Of a stretch of DNA of 64,000 bases, positions 52,824 through 61,389 are shown piece by piece (within the stretch, counting starts at the first letter, position 1; each line of letters opens with the position of its first letter). The position numbers and the translations under genes were made by a program. The stretch is from Hydrogenovibrio sp965140365 (GTDB taxonomy: Bacteria; Pseudomonadota; Gammaproteobacteria; Thiomicrospirales; Thiomicrospiraceae), in NCBI GenBank assembly GCA_965140365.1, contig OZ223196.1, one strand, 5' to 3'. A model generated the notes under the pieces. It saw only the letters and a list, made by a program, of their open reading frames with translations, was not told where the DNA came from and made no database searches.

Positions 52824-53981
52824 ATGAGCAAAAGAGATTATTACGAAATTCTGGAAGTGTCGGCCACGGCGTCGGACGGTGAAATTAAAAAAGCTTACCG
52901 TAAACTTGCCATGCGCTATCACCCGGACCGTAACCCGGACAACAAAGACGCCGAAGACAAGTTTAAGGAAGCGTCCGAAGCCTATGAAATCTTATCCGAC
53001 CCGCAAAAACGTCAGGCGTATGATCAGTTCGGTCACGCGGGCGTAGATGGCAGTGCGGGTCAAGGCGGATTCGGAGGCGGCGGCTTTGCGGACTTCGGCG
53101 ATATCTTTGGTGATATTTTTGGTGGCGGCTTCGGCGGTCATCGAGGGCCGCAACCCGGGCATGATTTGCAGTATGAACTGGAAATCTCCCTGGAAGATGC
53201 CGTGGCCGGTACCACGGTGGATATTCGTATTCCCACAAAAGAAATTTGTGAAGCCTGTGACGGTTCCGGTGCCGAACCCGGTTCGGACGTACAAACTTGT
53301 CCAACGTGTCAGGGTGCGGGGCAAGTGCGTGTTCAGCAAGGCTTTTTTGCCGTGTCGCGCACTTGTCCGAACTGTCACGGTACCGGTAAAATTGTTAAAA
53401 CGCCGTGTAAGGTCTGTCGTGGTGAAGGCTATAAACACAGTCATAAAACCTTATCGGTCAAAATACCCGCCGGAGTGGATAATGGGGATCGCATTCGTTT
53501 GCAAGGCGAAGGTGAAGCCGGTGAGCCAGGCGCGCCGCACGGTGATTTGTATGTGCGTATTCGCGTTAAAGAACACAAAATTTTCCAGCGTGACGGCAAC
53601 ACTTTATATTGTGATATGCCGTTGTCGTTTGCCACCGCCGCTTTGGGCGGCAACATGGATGTACCGACATTGAGCGGTAAAGCCAATTTGAAGATTCCGG
53701 CCGGCACGCAATCCGGTCAGCGTTTCAAACTGTCGGGTAAAGGTGTGAAATCGGTGCGTTCGCATCATGTCGGCGACATGGTGGTTCAAGTGCATATTGA
53801 AACGCCGGTGAAGTTGACCGAGGAACAGAAAGAATTGCTGCGTACGTTTGACGAAAGCTTGCAAGGTAAGCATCATAAACAGCACAGTCCGAAAACTCAT
53901 AGCTTCTTCGATTCGGTCAAAGCGTTTTTTACCGGTGACGATGAACAAGAGAAGAAAGGCAAAGACGGACCTTGGAATTAA
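52824..53981 (+). CDS. dnaJ: Co-chaperone DnaJ (Hsp40)
   Basis: 385 aa. The J domain has the HPD motif (MRYHPDRNPDN), then a Gly/Phe region (GQGGFGGGGFADFGDIFGD), four CxxCxGxG zinc repeats (CEACDGSG, CPTCQGAG, CPNCHGTG, CKVCRGEG) and the C-terminal substrate domain. It stimulates the DnaK ATPase. dapB follows 15 bp after the stop. Confidence 0.97.
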   Translation: MSKRDYYEILEVSATASDGEIKKAYRKLAMRYHPDRNPDNKDAEDKFKEASEAYEILSDPQKRQAYDQFGHAGVDGSAGQGGFGGGGFADFGDIFGDIFGGGFGGHRGPQPGHDLQYELEISLEDAVAGTTVDIRIPTKEICEACDGSGAEPGSDVQTCPTCQGAGQVRVQQGFFAVSRTCPNCHGTGKIVKTPCKVCRGEGYKHSHKTLSVKIPAGVDNGDRIRLQGEGEAGEPGAPHGDLYVRIRVKEHKIFQRDGNTLYCDMPLSFATAALGGNMDVPTLSGKANLKIPAGTQSGQRFKLSGKGVKSVRSHHVGDMVVQVHIETPVKLTEEQKELLRTFDESLQGKHHKQHSPKTHSFFDSVKAFFTGDDEQEKKGKDGPWN

Positions 53982-53996
53982 AAAAGGAATAGCACA

Positions 53997-54797
53997 ATGA
54001 GAGTTGCGGTAATCGGCGCTTCCGGGCGTATGGGAAAAAACTTGATCGATGCAGTCACTCAGGCCGAAGGCTTGACTTTGTCGGCGGCCATCGAACGTCC
54101 GGGCTCTTCTCTGGTGGGGGCCGATGCTGGTGAGCTGGCCGGCGTGGGAACCTTGGATGTCAAGATTGTTGACCAAATCGAATTGGTCGTGGACGACTTC
54201 GATGTGCTGATTGATTTCACCACACCGGATACGACCTTGCACAATATTAAAGTCTGCTTGGCGCATGACAAAAAAATGGTCATCGGCACCACCGGGTTTG
54301 ATGAAGCCAGTTTGAAAACGCTGCGGGAAGCCGCTGAACGCATTGCCATCGTCTTTGCCGCCAACTTCAGTGTGGGGGTGAACCTGGCGCTGAAGCTGCT
54401 TAAGCAAGCGGCAGAAGTGTTGAACGACGGTTATGATATTGAAGTGATTGAAGGTCATCATCGCCATAAAGTGGATGCGCCTTCCGGTACCGCCTTGCGT
54501 ATGGGTGAGGTCGTGGCCGATACCTTGGGGCGGAATTTGAAAGAATGTGCGGTTTATGGACGTGAAGGCATTACCGGCGCACGTGATCCGAACACCATTG
54601 GTTTTGCCACCGTCCGGGCGGGGGATATTGTGGGGGATCATACGGTGTTGTTTGCAACGGAAGGTGAGCGAGTGGAAATTACCCATAAAGCTTCCAGTCG
54701 TATGACGTTTGCAAAAGGCGCGGCGCGTTCGTGCCTATGGTTGCAAAATAAAGAAAAGGGCTTGTTTGACATGCAGGATGTTCTTAACTTGCGTTAA
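53997..54797 (+). CDS. dapB: 4-hydroxy-tetrahydrodipicolinate reductase
   Basis: 266 aa, lysine/diaminopimelate pathway. The N-terminal nucleotide-binding motif VAVIGASGRMGKNLIDAV, ATTGTTGFD-type GTTGFDEASL, and the substrate motif EVIEGHHRHKVDAPSGTA are visible. Standard length. It is the last gene of the dnaJ-dapB group and is followed by a terminator. Confidence 0.97.
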   Translation: MRVAVIGASGRMGKNLIDAVTQAEGLTLSAAIERPGSSLVGADAGELAGVGTLDVKIVDQIELVVDDFDVLIDFTTPDTTLHNIKVCLAHDKKMVIGTTGFDEASLKTLREAAERIAIVFAANFSVGVNLALKLLKQAAEVLNDGYDIEVIEGHHRHKVDAPSGTALRMGEVVADTLGRNLKECAVYGREGITGARDPNTIGFATVRAGDIVGDHTVLFATEGERVEITHKASSRMTFAKGAARSCLWLQNKEKGLFDMQDVLNLR

Positions 54798-54817
54798 TCT
54801 GGTGGTTCGACGGTTTG

Positions 54818-54842
54818 AAAACGCCCGTTTTACGGGCGTTTT
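54818..54842 (+). terminator. Terminator after dapB
   Basis: AAAACGCCCGT / ACGGGCGTTTT with loop TTT. A second inverted pair AAAACGC / GCGTTTT lies at about 54861-54887. Confidence 0.88.
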
Positions 54843-54966
54843 GCGTTTTTAAGTACCTATAAAACGCTTTGAAATCAAGGCGTTTTGTTAAACGTAAGAC
54901 TTGTTCACTTTTTTGTTTCTGGGCTTAGCGTTATACTTGATGCCAAGGGCGTTGTTTGGAGCTGCC

Positions 54967-55005
54967 CGCTTAACAAGGACGCTTAACAAGGACGCTTAAC
55001 AAGGA
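54967..55005 (+). repeat. Three tandem 13-bp repeats overlapping a ribosome binding site
   Basis: CGCTTAACAAGGA three times in perfect tandem, ending in AAGGAGG (55001-55007), the binding site of the DsrE-like gene. Each unit carries an AAGGA. Confidence 0.9.
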
Positions 55006-55013
55006 GGTGTCTC

Positions 55014-55568
55014 ATGTTGATTTCTCTTCACCCTCGGCCGTTTTTAGCGGTTCGATATTTCTTGTTCTTCCTGTCTTTTTTCTTCGTGTTCGGATTGTTT
55101 TCCCCTTTCTCGCTGGCCGCGTCATCCGCTGAGTCGTCGAACATTATTACCGTTCAGCATACGAAAGACATCAAGGTCGTGTACGACATTAACCAGGATC
55201 AACAGCAGGCCGGAATCGGAAAAGGCCTGTATTATGTCCGAGGCTTGTTGGAAGCTTATGAAAAGCAAGGCATTCCGGACAGTCAGTTACACATCAGTGT
55301 GGTGGTGCATGGGGCGGCCGGCTACTGGTTATTAAAAAACGAACCCTATCAAATGTTCACCAACGACCCCTTTAGCGTTAACACCAATGCGAAGGTGGTG
55401 CAGGAACTGATTGATCATGGTGTGAGTGTGGAACTATGTCATGTGACCATGAAAGGGCATGGCTGGACGGCCGAGGATGTTTTGCCTGGTGTGAAAATTG
55501 TCTTCGATGCCTACACGCGCATGATTGATTTACAACAGTCGGGTTATGCCTACATCAAATTCACGTAA
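55014..55568 (+). CDS. Secreted DsrE-family protein
   Basis: 184 aa with an N-terminal signal peptide (FFLSFFFVFGLFSPFSLAAS, about residues 19-38). The mature part fits the DsrE/F fold: IKVVYDINQDQQQAG, QLHISVVVHGAAGYWLL and a conserved cysteine in VSVELCHVTMKG. Periplasmic DsrE proteins occur in sulfur oxidisers; sulfur-atom handling through the Cys is a plausible but unproved role. Strong AAGGAGG precedes ATG 55014. Confidence 0.82.
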   Translation: MLISLHPRPFLAVRYFLFFLSFFFVFGLFSPFSLAASSAESSNIITVQHTKDIKVVYDINQDQQQAGIGKGLYYVRGLLEAYEKQGIPDSQLHISVVVHGAAGYWLLKNEPYQMFTNDPFSVNTNAKVVQELIDHGVSVELCHVTMKGHGWTAEDVLPGVKIVFDAYTRMIDLQQSGYAYIKFT

Positions 55569-55591
55569 TCAAACATCAGGTTTCATTATCC

Positions 55592-55615
55592 AAAACGACC
55601 AGGCCTGGTCGTTTT
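55592..55615 (+). terminator. Palindromic terminator with CCAGGCCTGG centre
   Basis: 24-bp perfect palindrome AAAACGACCAGG / CCTGGTCGTTTT, with TTA after it. Confidence 0.85.
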
Positions 55616-55780
55616 TTATGCCAATCTGTCCGTTAAGAGCTTTGTAGAGCGGTTGGAAAAGGGTAGAATCTTTGGCTGTTGCCAAAAAAGTGCGGAATCA
55701 TTTTTGTTGCACTTTTCGTTCTTGTCCGGTTGTTAGAATGGCGAGGACTCTGAATAAACCATACAAAAAAAGAAACAATT

Positions 55781-58396
55781 ATGAAAGGGAATCTCCCCGT
55801 TACTCAAGAAGAATATCCCATCCCGAAAGGACTGACCCTCGTTTCTCGTACGGACCTGAATGGCACGATTGTGGAATGCAATGACAGTTTTGAAATCATC
55901 AGTGGTTTCAAGCGCTCGGAATTGATTGGACAACCCCATAATCTGGTCCGCCACCCGGATGTCCCGCCCGTTGTTTTTAAAGACATGTGGCAAACCTTGA
56001 AATCGGGTATGCCATGGACGCAAATCGTTAAGAATCGCCGTAAGGACGGCAGCCATTATTGGGTGCGTGCGAATGTAACGCCGGTATATGATATGGAAGG
56101 GAAAAACACCGGCTACCTATCCGTTCGTGAGGCCATTTCCGATGCTGAAAAACAAGCCGCCGAAAAAGCGTATCAATCGCTTGGCAAAGGTCAGGCACGG
56201 ATTGAACAGGGCGACATCCATACAGGAATCAACTGGCAAAAATGGAACCTTTGGACCAAGCTTGGTCCGCGTAGCGAAATGGTGGTATTGGCGCTTTTAT
56301 TAGGCGTGTTGCCGCTCATTTTGACGCATACGTATTTGGACGTCACACCGACGGTCATCGGAGTGGTTTCGGTGTTGATGTTGGCCGTGGCTTGGCTGAT
56401 GGGGTCTTATTTGCAGACCAGTATTCAACAGGCTGTGTCGCTGTTACGCAAAGTGGCCGGCGGTGAGCAAGTGCTTGATGTCAAAGTGAAACCGAATTAC
56501 ACCGGTAAATTGTACGGTGCCATTCAATCCAGTGCCCTGGCGATGGGGGCTTACCGTTCAAACCTGGAAACCGAAAGCGACCGTTCACGTCGTCTTCAAA
56601 TGGCCGTGGATCAGGCCTGGGTAAATATGATGATGTTGGATGCCGATGGTAAAATCGTTTACCTTAATCAGCAGCTAAAGGCGTTTTTTGCCAGCCGAGA
56701 AGAAAAGTTGGTGAACGTCATCAAAGGGTTTCGTGCCGCTGAGCTGATGGAACAACCGATGGACCTGTTTAATGTGGATGGCAAAGGCTTTGTTTTGAAT
56801 CAGGCGGAAACCCAGTATCGAGAAATTGAAATGGCCGACATGCTGTTTTGTTTGAAACTGGTGTCCGTCCACAACCGGGCCGGTGTTCACGTCGGAACCG
56901 TGGTGGAATGGGAAGACAAAACGCTCACCGCGCAATTGCTGCAAGAGGTCAAAAAGATTCACGACGGCATTCTGGTTGGCGATTTGGGGTATCGTGTTGA
57001 TCTGGAGAAAGCCGATAAGGAGTTACGCCCGGTGGCGGAAGCCTTGAACATGACGCTGGACTCCATTGTTCGTTCCATCGATATGTCGACGGAAGTCGCG
57101 ATAGCGATGTCGGTGGGTGACTTTCAACAGTCCATTGAACAGCCATGTCCCGGCTACTTCGGTGTGGTGAAAGAAGCTCTGACGGTGAGCATGGAGAATA
57201 TTTCCGACATTCTGTCCGGGGTTCAGGAAGTGTCGGGCCTGATTGATACCGACAGTCAGGAGGTACGTCGCGCCAGTACGGAGCTGAGTTCCAGTTCACA
57301 AAGCCAGGCGGCGTCAATTGAAGAAACCTCGGCATCGATGGAAGAAATGACCAGTGCGGTACAAAGCAGTTCCGATAATGCTCAGGATGCTGCGTCTCAA
57401 ACACATGATGCCGCGGCCAAAGCGGCGCAAGGTGTCAAAGTCATGCAAGATGCGATTCAATCGATGGAAGCGATTAGCCATGCCAGTCAGCGCATCGGCG
57501 ACATCATTACCTTGATAGACTCCATCGCTTTCCAAACCAACTTGTTGGCGTTGAACGCGGCGGTAGAAGCGGCGCGTGCCGGTGAACATGGTCGTGGTTT
57601 TGCGGTGGTGGCAGGCGAAGTCCGTAATTTGGCCGGTAAGTCATCGGACGCGGCCAAAGAAATTCGTGGGTTGATTGAAGATACTTTGGAAAAAGTCGAA
57701 CAAGGGTCCTCGTATGTGAATAACTCCGGTGAGTCTTTGAATGAAATTCACCAATCCATTCAAAAAGTACAATCGATTATTGACGATATTTCCAAATCGA
57801 GCCGAGAACAAACGCAGGGGATTTCGCAGGTCAATATTGCCATCAGCGACATCGATTCTCAGGTTCAGAAAAATGCGATCATGGCGGAAAGCACCAGTCA
57901 GACCGCCAAGCAACTGGAAAGCCTGACTCATGCGATGACCCAAAATGCCCAGACATTCAAAATCCAACCGAAATCGCATAAGACAGCCTTGGATGCAGAT
58001 GCCAACTTTGTGCGCATTCGTATGGCACATCGTCAATGGCGGGCCAAGGCACGGGCTTACATTCACGGTTTTGATGTGGGGGTGGAACCGCAAAAAGCCG
58101 TGGACCCGAAAGCCTGTGAGTTGGGAGAATGGATTTACGGTGCGGGGCAGCAATATGCTTCTTTTCCAAGCTTTCAACAGTTAGAGCAATCACACCAGGC
58201 CATGCATGCCCATATCGGCAAAATCATTCAATTGAAGGAAATCGGCGACAACGTCAGTGCCGAAATGAGCCTGGATGAATTGGAACGACTGAGTCGTGAA
58301 GTGGTGAATGCCATTAATGACATGGAAGCCTACTTGGCCGAGACGAGCGGTTCTCGAAGTACTCAAACGGAAGTGTTATTGGGCTCCGGTTCGTGA
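55781..58396 (+). CDS. Methyl-accepting chemotaxis protein with PAS and CZB domains
   Basis: 871 aa. The N-terminal Aer-like PAS domain (TDLNGTIVECNDSFEIISGF ... NLVRHPDVPPVVFKDMW) is followed by two membrane helices (~165-205), a second PAS-like region (~275-370), HAMP-like linkers and the chemoreceptor signalling tip (FQTNLLALNAAVEAARAGEH, GRGFAVVAGEVRNLA). The C-terminus is a CZB zinc-binding domain (RMAHRQWRAKARAYIHG, CELGEWIYG, SHQAMHAHIG). It probably senses redox state or hypochlorite-like signals through PAS and zinc. Start ATG 55781. Confidence 0.92.
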   Translation: MKGNLPVTQEEYPIPKGLTLVSRTDLNGTIVECNDSFEIISGFKRSELIGQPHNLVRHPDVPPVVFKDMWQTLKSGMPWTQIVKNRRKDGSHYWVRANVTPVYDMEGKNTGYLSVREAISDAEKQAAEKAYQSLGKGQARIEQGDIHTGINWQKWNLWTKLGPRSEMVVLALLLGVLPLILTHTYLDVTPTVIGVVSVLMLAVAWLMGSYLQTSIQQAVSLLRKVAGGEQVLDVKVKPNYTGKLYGAIQSSALAMGAYRSNLETESDRSRRLQMAVDQAWVNMMMLDADGKIVYLNQQLKAFFASREEKLVNVIKGFRAAELMEQPMDLFNVDGKGFVLNQAETQYREIEMADMLFCLKLVSVHNRAGVHVGTVVEWEDKTLTAQLLQEVKKIHDGILVGDLGYRVDLEKADKELRPVAEALNMTLDSIVRSIDMSTEVAIAMSVGDFQQSIEQPCPGYFGVVKEALTVSMENISDILSGVQEVSGLIDTDSQEVRRASTELSSSSQSQAASIEETSASMEEMTSAVQSSSDNAQDAASQTHDAAAKAAQGVKVMQDAIQSMEAISHASQRIGDIITLIDSIAFQTNLLALNAAVEAARAGEHGRGFAVVAGEVRNLAGKSSDAAKEIRGLIEDTLEKVEQGSSYVNNSGESLNEIHQSIQKVQSIIDDISKSSREQTQGISQVNIAISDIDSQVQKNAIMAESTSQTAKQLESLTHAMTQNAQTFKIQPKSHKTALDADANFVRIRMAHRQWRAKARAYIHGFDVGVEPQKAVDPKACELGEWIYGAGQQYASFPSFQQLEQSHQAMHAHIGKIIQLKEIGDNVSAEMSLDELERLSREVVNAINDMEAYLAETSGSRSTQTEVLLGSGS

Positions 58397-58430
58397 TGCA
58401 AACGGTTTGACTCTGTTTTCGAAATATTAC

Positions 58431-58456
58431 AAAATCCGCCAGGCCTGGCGGATTTT
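58431..58456 (+). terminator. Palindromic terminator with CCAGGCCTGG centre
   Basis: 26-bp perfect palindrome AAAATCCGCCAGG / CCTGGCGGATTTT, followed by TTG. It ends the chemoreceptor gene just before arfB. Confidence 0.85.
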
Positions 58457-58490
58457 TTGTATGGGCGAATCGAAACAAAAGGAGAGAGGC

Positions 58491-58910
58491 GTGATCACGC
58501 TGTCAAGTGGGTGGAAGCTGAAAGAGTCGGAATTGGCGTGGCAAGCGGTGCGCTCACAAGGTGCTGGCGGCCAGAATGTGAACAAAGTGGCCACGGCCGT
58601 GCATTTGCGGTTTGATATTTTCGCTTCTTCCTTGCCGGAATCGATCAAGCTGCGTTTGATGAGTTTGCCGGATAATCGTATTACCAAAGACGGCCAAATT
58701 GTCATTAAGGCCCAGTCGCAACGTACTCAGGATGCGAACCGACGCGACGCTTTGCAACGGTTGCAACAACTGTTGGAAGCCGCTTGGGTTCGACCGAAAA
58801 AACGGCTGGCCACTCGCCCGACCAAAAGTGCCCGCCGGAAGCGCATGGATAAAAAACGTCAAAGAGGCGAAACCAAAGCCCTTCGAAAACCGGTTAAGTT
58901 GGACGATTGA
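58491..58910 (+). CDS. arfB: Alternative ribosome-rescue factor B / peptidyl-tRNA hydrolase
   Basis: 139 aa from GTG 58491 (MITLSSGWKLKESELAW); AAAGGAGAG six bases before decides the start. An upstream ATG at 58461 is weaker. The catalytic GGQ is in RSQGAGGQNVNKVATAVHLRF and the lysine/arginine-rich tail (KKRLATRPTKSARRKRMDKK) that inserts in the mRNA channel is present. It hydrolyses peptidyl-tRNA on stalled ribosomes. Its stop overlaps the next gene's ATG. Confidence 0.93.
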   Translation: MITLSSGWKLKESELAWQAVRSQGAGGQNVNKVATAVHLRFDIFASSLPESIKLRLMSLPDNRITKDGQIVIKAQSQRTQDANRRDALQRLQQLLEAAWVRPKKRLATRPTKSARRKRMDKKRQRGETKALRKPVKLDD

Positions 58911-59389
58911 TGCTGCGGATACAAGATTATCAACCGGAAGATGCCGGGGCCATCGCCGATTTATACCATGCGGCGGTGCATGCCATTGACCCGGCCGTGT
59001 ACTCCAGAGAACAGCAGGAAGCCTGGGCGCCCACACCGCCGGATAAGGTGTTTTGGGCAAAACGTCTGGCTCAAAAACTCCCTTTTGTGGCATGGCAAGA
59101 CAACCGAATTGTCGGTTTTATGGAATTGGAAGCCGACGGGCATATCGATTGTGCTTATACGCATCCGGGTTTTCAGGGGAGAGGTGTTGCGACAGCTCTG
59201 TATGCGCATTTGGAGGCAAAAGCCCGCCAAGGGGGAATGGCGGGTTTATATGTGGAAGCCTCGCATCTGATTCGCCCGTTTTTCGAGCGTCGCGGATTTC
59301 ACTGTGTGCAGACCAATCAAGTGCGCCGCGGCACGGTTTCACTGACGAATTTCACGTTGGAAAAGACCCTGTCAGAGCCATCCCGCTAG
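58910..59389 (+). CDS. GNAT family N-acetyltransferase
   Basis: 159 aa. The acetyl-CoA loop is visible as HPGFQGRGVATALYAHLE, with upstream VGFMELEADGHIDCAY and a terminal FFERRGFHCV. The YafP-like subgroup is suggested by LRIQDYQPEDAGAIADLYHA and EQQEAWAP. The substrate is unknown. ATG 58910 overlaps the arfB stop (TGATG), so the two are coupled; TTG 58907 is an alternative. Confidence 0.88.
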   Translation: MLRIQDYQPEDAGAIADLYHAAVHAIDPAVYSREQQEAWAPTPPDKVFWAKRLAQKLPFVAWQDNRIVGFMELEADGHIDCAYTHPGFQGRGVATALYAHLEAKARQGGMAGLYVEASHLIRPFFERRGFHCVQTNQVRRGTVSLTNFTLEKTLSEPSR

Positions 59390-59434
59390 TGCATCCATTT
59401 CATCCAATCATCTACCATCTAGTCTCATTTGGAC

Positions 59435-59460
59435 AAAATCCGCCAGGCCTGGGCGTTTTT
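59435..59460. terminator. Imperfect palindromic terminator with CCAGGCCTGG centre
   Basis: AAAATCCGCCAGG then CCTGGGCGTTTTT. Central ten bases exact (59443-59452), arms imperfect. It lies between convergent genes and may serve both. Confidence 0.7.
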
Positions 59461-59474
59461 GAGTCATCGCCTTT

Positions 59475-60968
59475 TTAATCCGACTGCATCGGGAGCGGGA
59501 TCGCCGATGCTTGGGTTTCCTGGTGTAGCTTTTCGGTTTCATGCAATATTTTCAAAACGGCCAGTTCGGTTTCGCGGTTCCATTCCAAAGCGCAGGACAA
59601 TCGGAAAAAATGATTGTATTTGTCCGTGGTGGAAAAAATTTGCCCCGGCGCAATGCTGATGCCATGTGGAATCAGGCGGTTCGCCAATTCAAAGGTGTCG
59701 ATTAAATAGGGCAGTTCCACCCAGATAACAAAGCCGCCTTCCGGGCGGGTGACTTTGGTGCCGGGCGGAAACAGTCGAACGATGGCACTGGTGAGCTTAT
59801 CCACCGCGTAAGCGTATTGTTGCCCGGCGCGACGTAGGTACAGGTCGTAACGGCCGGATTGTAAAATGTCCAAGGTGGCCAATTGTGCAGCGGAAGACGT
59901 CGACAAATTGGAAACGTATTTCAGGTATTCCAGTTGTTTGTAATAGCGCTTCGAACTCACCCAGCCGACTCGCAAGCCCGGCGACAGGGTTTTGGAAAAG
60001 GACGAACAGTAGATGACATTATCGTAAGGGTCGAACGCCTTAAGTGGTTTGGGGCGACTGTTACGGTGCGACAGCTCGCCGTAAACGTCGTCTTCAATCA
60101 ATGGAATGCCGCGTTCGGCTAATAAGGTGTTCAAGCGGCGTTTATGGTCGTCTGGCATGCTGAAGCCCAGCGGGTTGCTGAAAGTAGGGACTGTTACGCA
60201 GGCTTTGATCGGCCATTGGTCGATGGCCATTTCCAAGGCGCTGATCGACATGCCGGTATTCGGGTCGGTAGGAATTTCAATGGCTTTCATGCGTAACGAA
60301 TTGATGACTTGCAGTAATCCATAGAAAGTGGGGGATTCGATGGCGATGATGTCACCCGGTTCTGCGCAGGCGCGCAACGCCAAGCGCAAGGATTCCTGAC
60401 AGCCGTTGGTGATGACGATGTCGTCTGCGGACACCTCACAACCGATGCCGGACATGCGCCGTGCGATTTGTCGCCGTAATTCCGGATTGCCCGGCGGAAA
60501 TTCATAGCGGCTGATGAGCTCGGCTTGATGCTGGCAAGCTCGTTTTATGGCTTGTGATACCAGCTTGATGGGCAGAAAACTGTTGTCCGGCACGGCGGCG
60601 CCGAATTGCAGGATATTCGGATCATTGGCCGCTTTGACCAGATTCAGAACCATTTCTTGACCGGTAACGGCGGAGGGTTTGGCTTCCGGTTGACTGCGGG
60701 TCGGGGTTTCAAACGACAAGCTGCTGGCATTGCGTACATAAAACCCAGATTTGGGGCGAGATTCAATATACCCCATGCTTTCCAGTTTGTAATAAGCTGA
60801 CACCACCGTTGAGACGCTGACGTGGAAATTTTTGGCGCTTTGTCGCACCGACGGCAGCTTTTCACCGGGGGCATAAGTGCCTTGGCGAATGCTGTCCGTC
60901 AAAGATTGCGCAAGGTCCTGGTATAAAAACTCGCTTTTTTCAGAGTGTGGTTGGGTCGATTTATCCAT
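59475..60968 (-). CDS. MocR/GntR-type PLP-dependent transcription regulator
   Basis: 497 aa. An N-terminal GntR winged helix (LYQDLAQSLTDSIRQGTYAP, KLPSVRQSAKNFHVSVSTVV) is followed by an aminotransferase-like domain with the PLP lysine in YCSSFSKTLSPGLRVGWV and the NGCQESLRLALRACAEPGD motif. MocR proteins use PLP as an effector-sensing cofactor. Two inverted repeats in its upstream region (61040-61056, 61061-61097) are likely operators. Targets may include the rightward genes that follow. Confidence 0.9.
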   Translation of the reverse strand: MDKSTQPHSEKSEFLYQDLAQSLTDSIRQGTYAPGEKLPSVRQSAKNFHVSVSTVVSAYYKLESMGYIESRPKSGFYVRNASSLSFETPTRSQPEAKPSAVTGQEMVLNLVKAANDPNILQFGAAVPDNSFLPIKLVSQAIKRACQHQAELISRYEFPPGNPELRRQIARRMSGIGCEVSADDIVITNGCQESLRLALRACAEPGDIIAIESPTFYGLLQVINSLRMKAIEIPTDPNTGMSISALEMAIDQWPIKACVTVPTFSNPLGFSMPDDHKRRLNTLLAERGIPLIEDDVYGELSHRNSRPKPLKAFDPYDNVIYCSSFSKTLSPGLRVGWVSSKRYYKQLEYLKYVSNLSTSSAAQLATLDILQSGRYDLYLRRAGQQYAYAVDKLTSAIVRLFPPGTKVTRPEGGFVIWVELPYLIDTFELANRLIPHGISIAPGQIFSTTDKYNHFFRLSCALEWNRETELAVLKILHETEKLHQETQASAIPLPMQSD

Positions 60969-61039
60969 CTGATTGACTCATTTCGTGATCCGTTATCCGC
61001 TTCGTTTCAAACCCGGTTTTTCCTTTTATTCATCACTTC

Positions 61040-61097
61040 AATACAGTTGCTGTATTTTAAACCGGTACAGATGATTTTAACGTTAATCTGTACTGGT
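61040..61097. promoter_or_regulatory. Operator candidates upstream of the MocR gene
   Basis: AATACAG-TTG-CTGTATT (61040-61056) and ACCGGTACAGAT (61061-61072) paired with ATCTGTACTGGT (61086-61097, one mismatch). The shared element TACAG/CTGTA suggests one dimeric regulator binding several half sites. Confidence 0.55.
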
Positions 61098-61188
61098 TAA
61101 TTTGATTTTTTTTGAATCTGTATATTTTTTGAGGAAGTCTTAGACTGATTATTTGGTGGTGATGAAGCAGAAATGGAGGTTTCAGGCA

Positions 61189-61350
61189 ATGAAGCGTGAA
61201 GGATTCATAAAGTTATTGTGGGTGATTTTGCTGTTTTTGTTGGCGCTGGGGTGGGGTTGGATGAAGCAAACAATCTCTCAACCGGTCGGGCAAACGGCAG
61301 AGGTGACTCATGTTGAGGCAGAACGACCTTGGTGGTGGCGAATTAAGTAG
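61189..61350 (+). CDS. Small single-span membrane protein
   Basis: 53 aa from ATG 61189 (MKREGFIKLLWVILLFLLAL), with AATGGAGG upstream. An in-frame GTG at 61153 would give 65 aa. One hydrophobic helix covers about residues 7-25, followed by a polar stretch ending in RPWWWRIK. Not recognised. It lies between the MocR regulator (divergent) and the aminotransferase gene and may be co-transcribed with the latter. Confidence 0.55.
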   Translation: MKREGFIKLLWVILLFLLALGWGWMKQTISQPVGQTAEVTHVEAERPWWWRIK

Positions 61351-61389
61351 TCGAATGAAATAAAGTATAACGGATGTTAAGGAGCGAAA

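Noticed and set aside
53604..54686. 360-aa minus-strand open frame
   Set aside because: It is antisense to dnaJ and dapB, both of which are certain.
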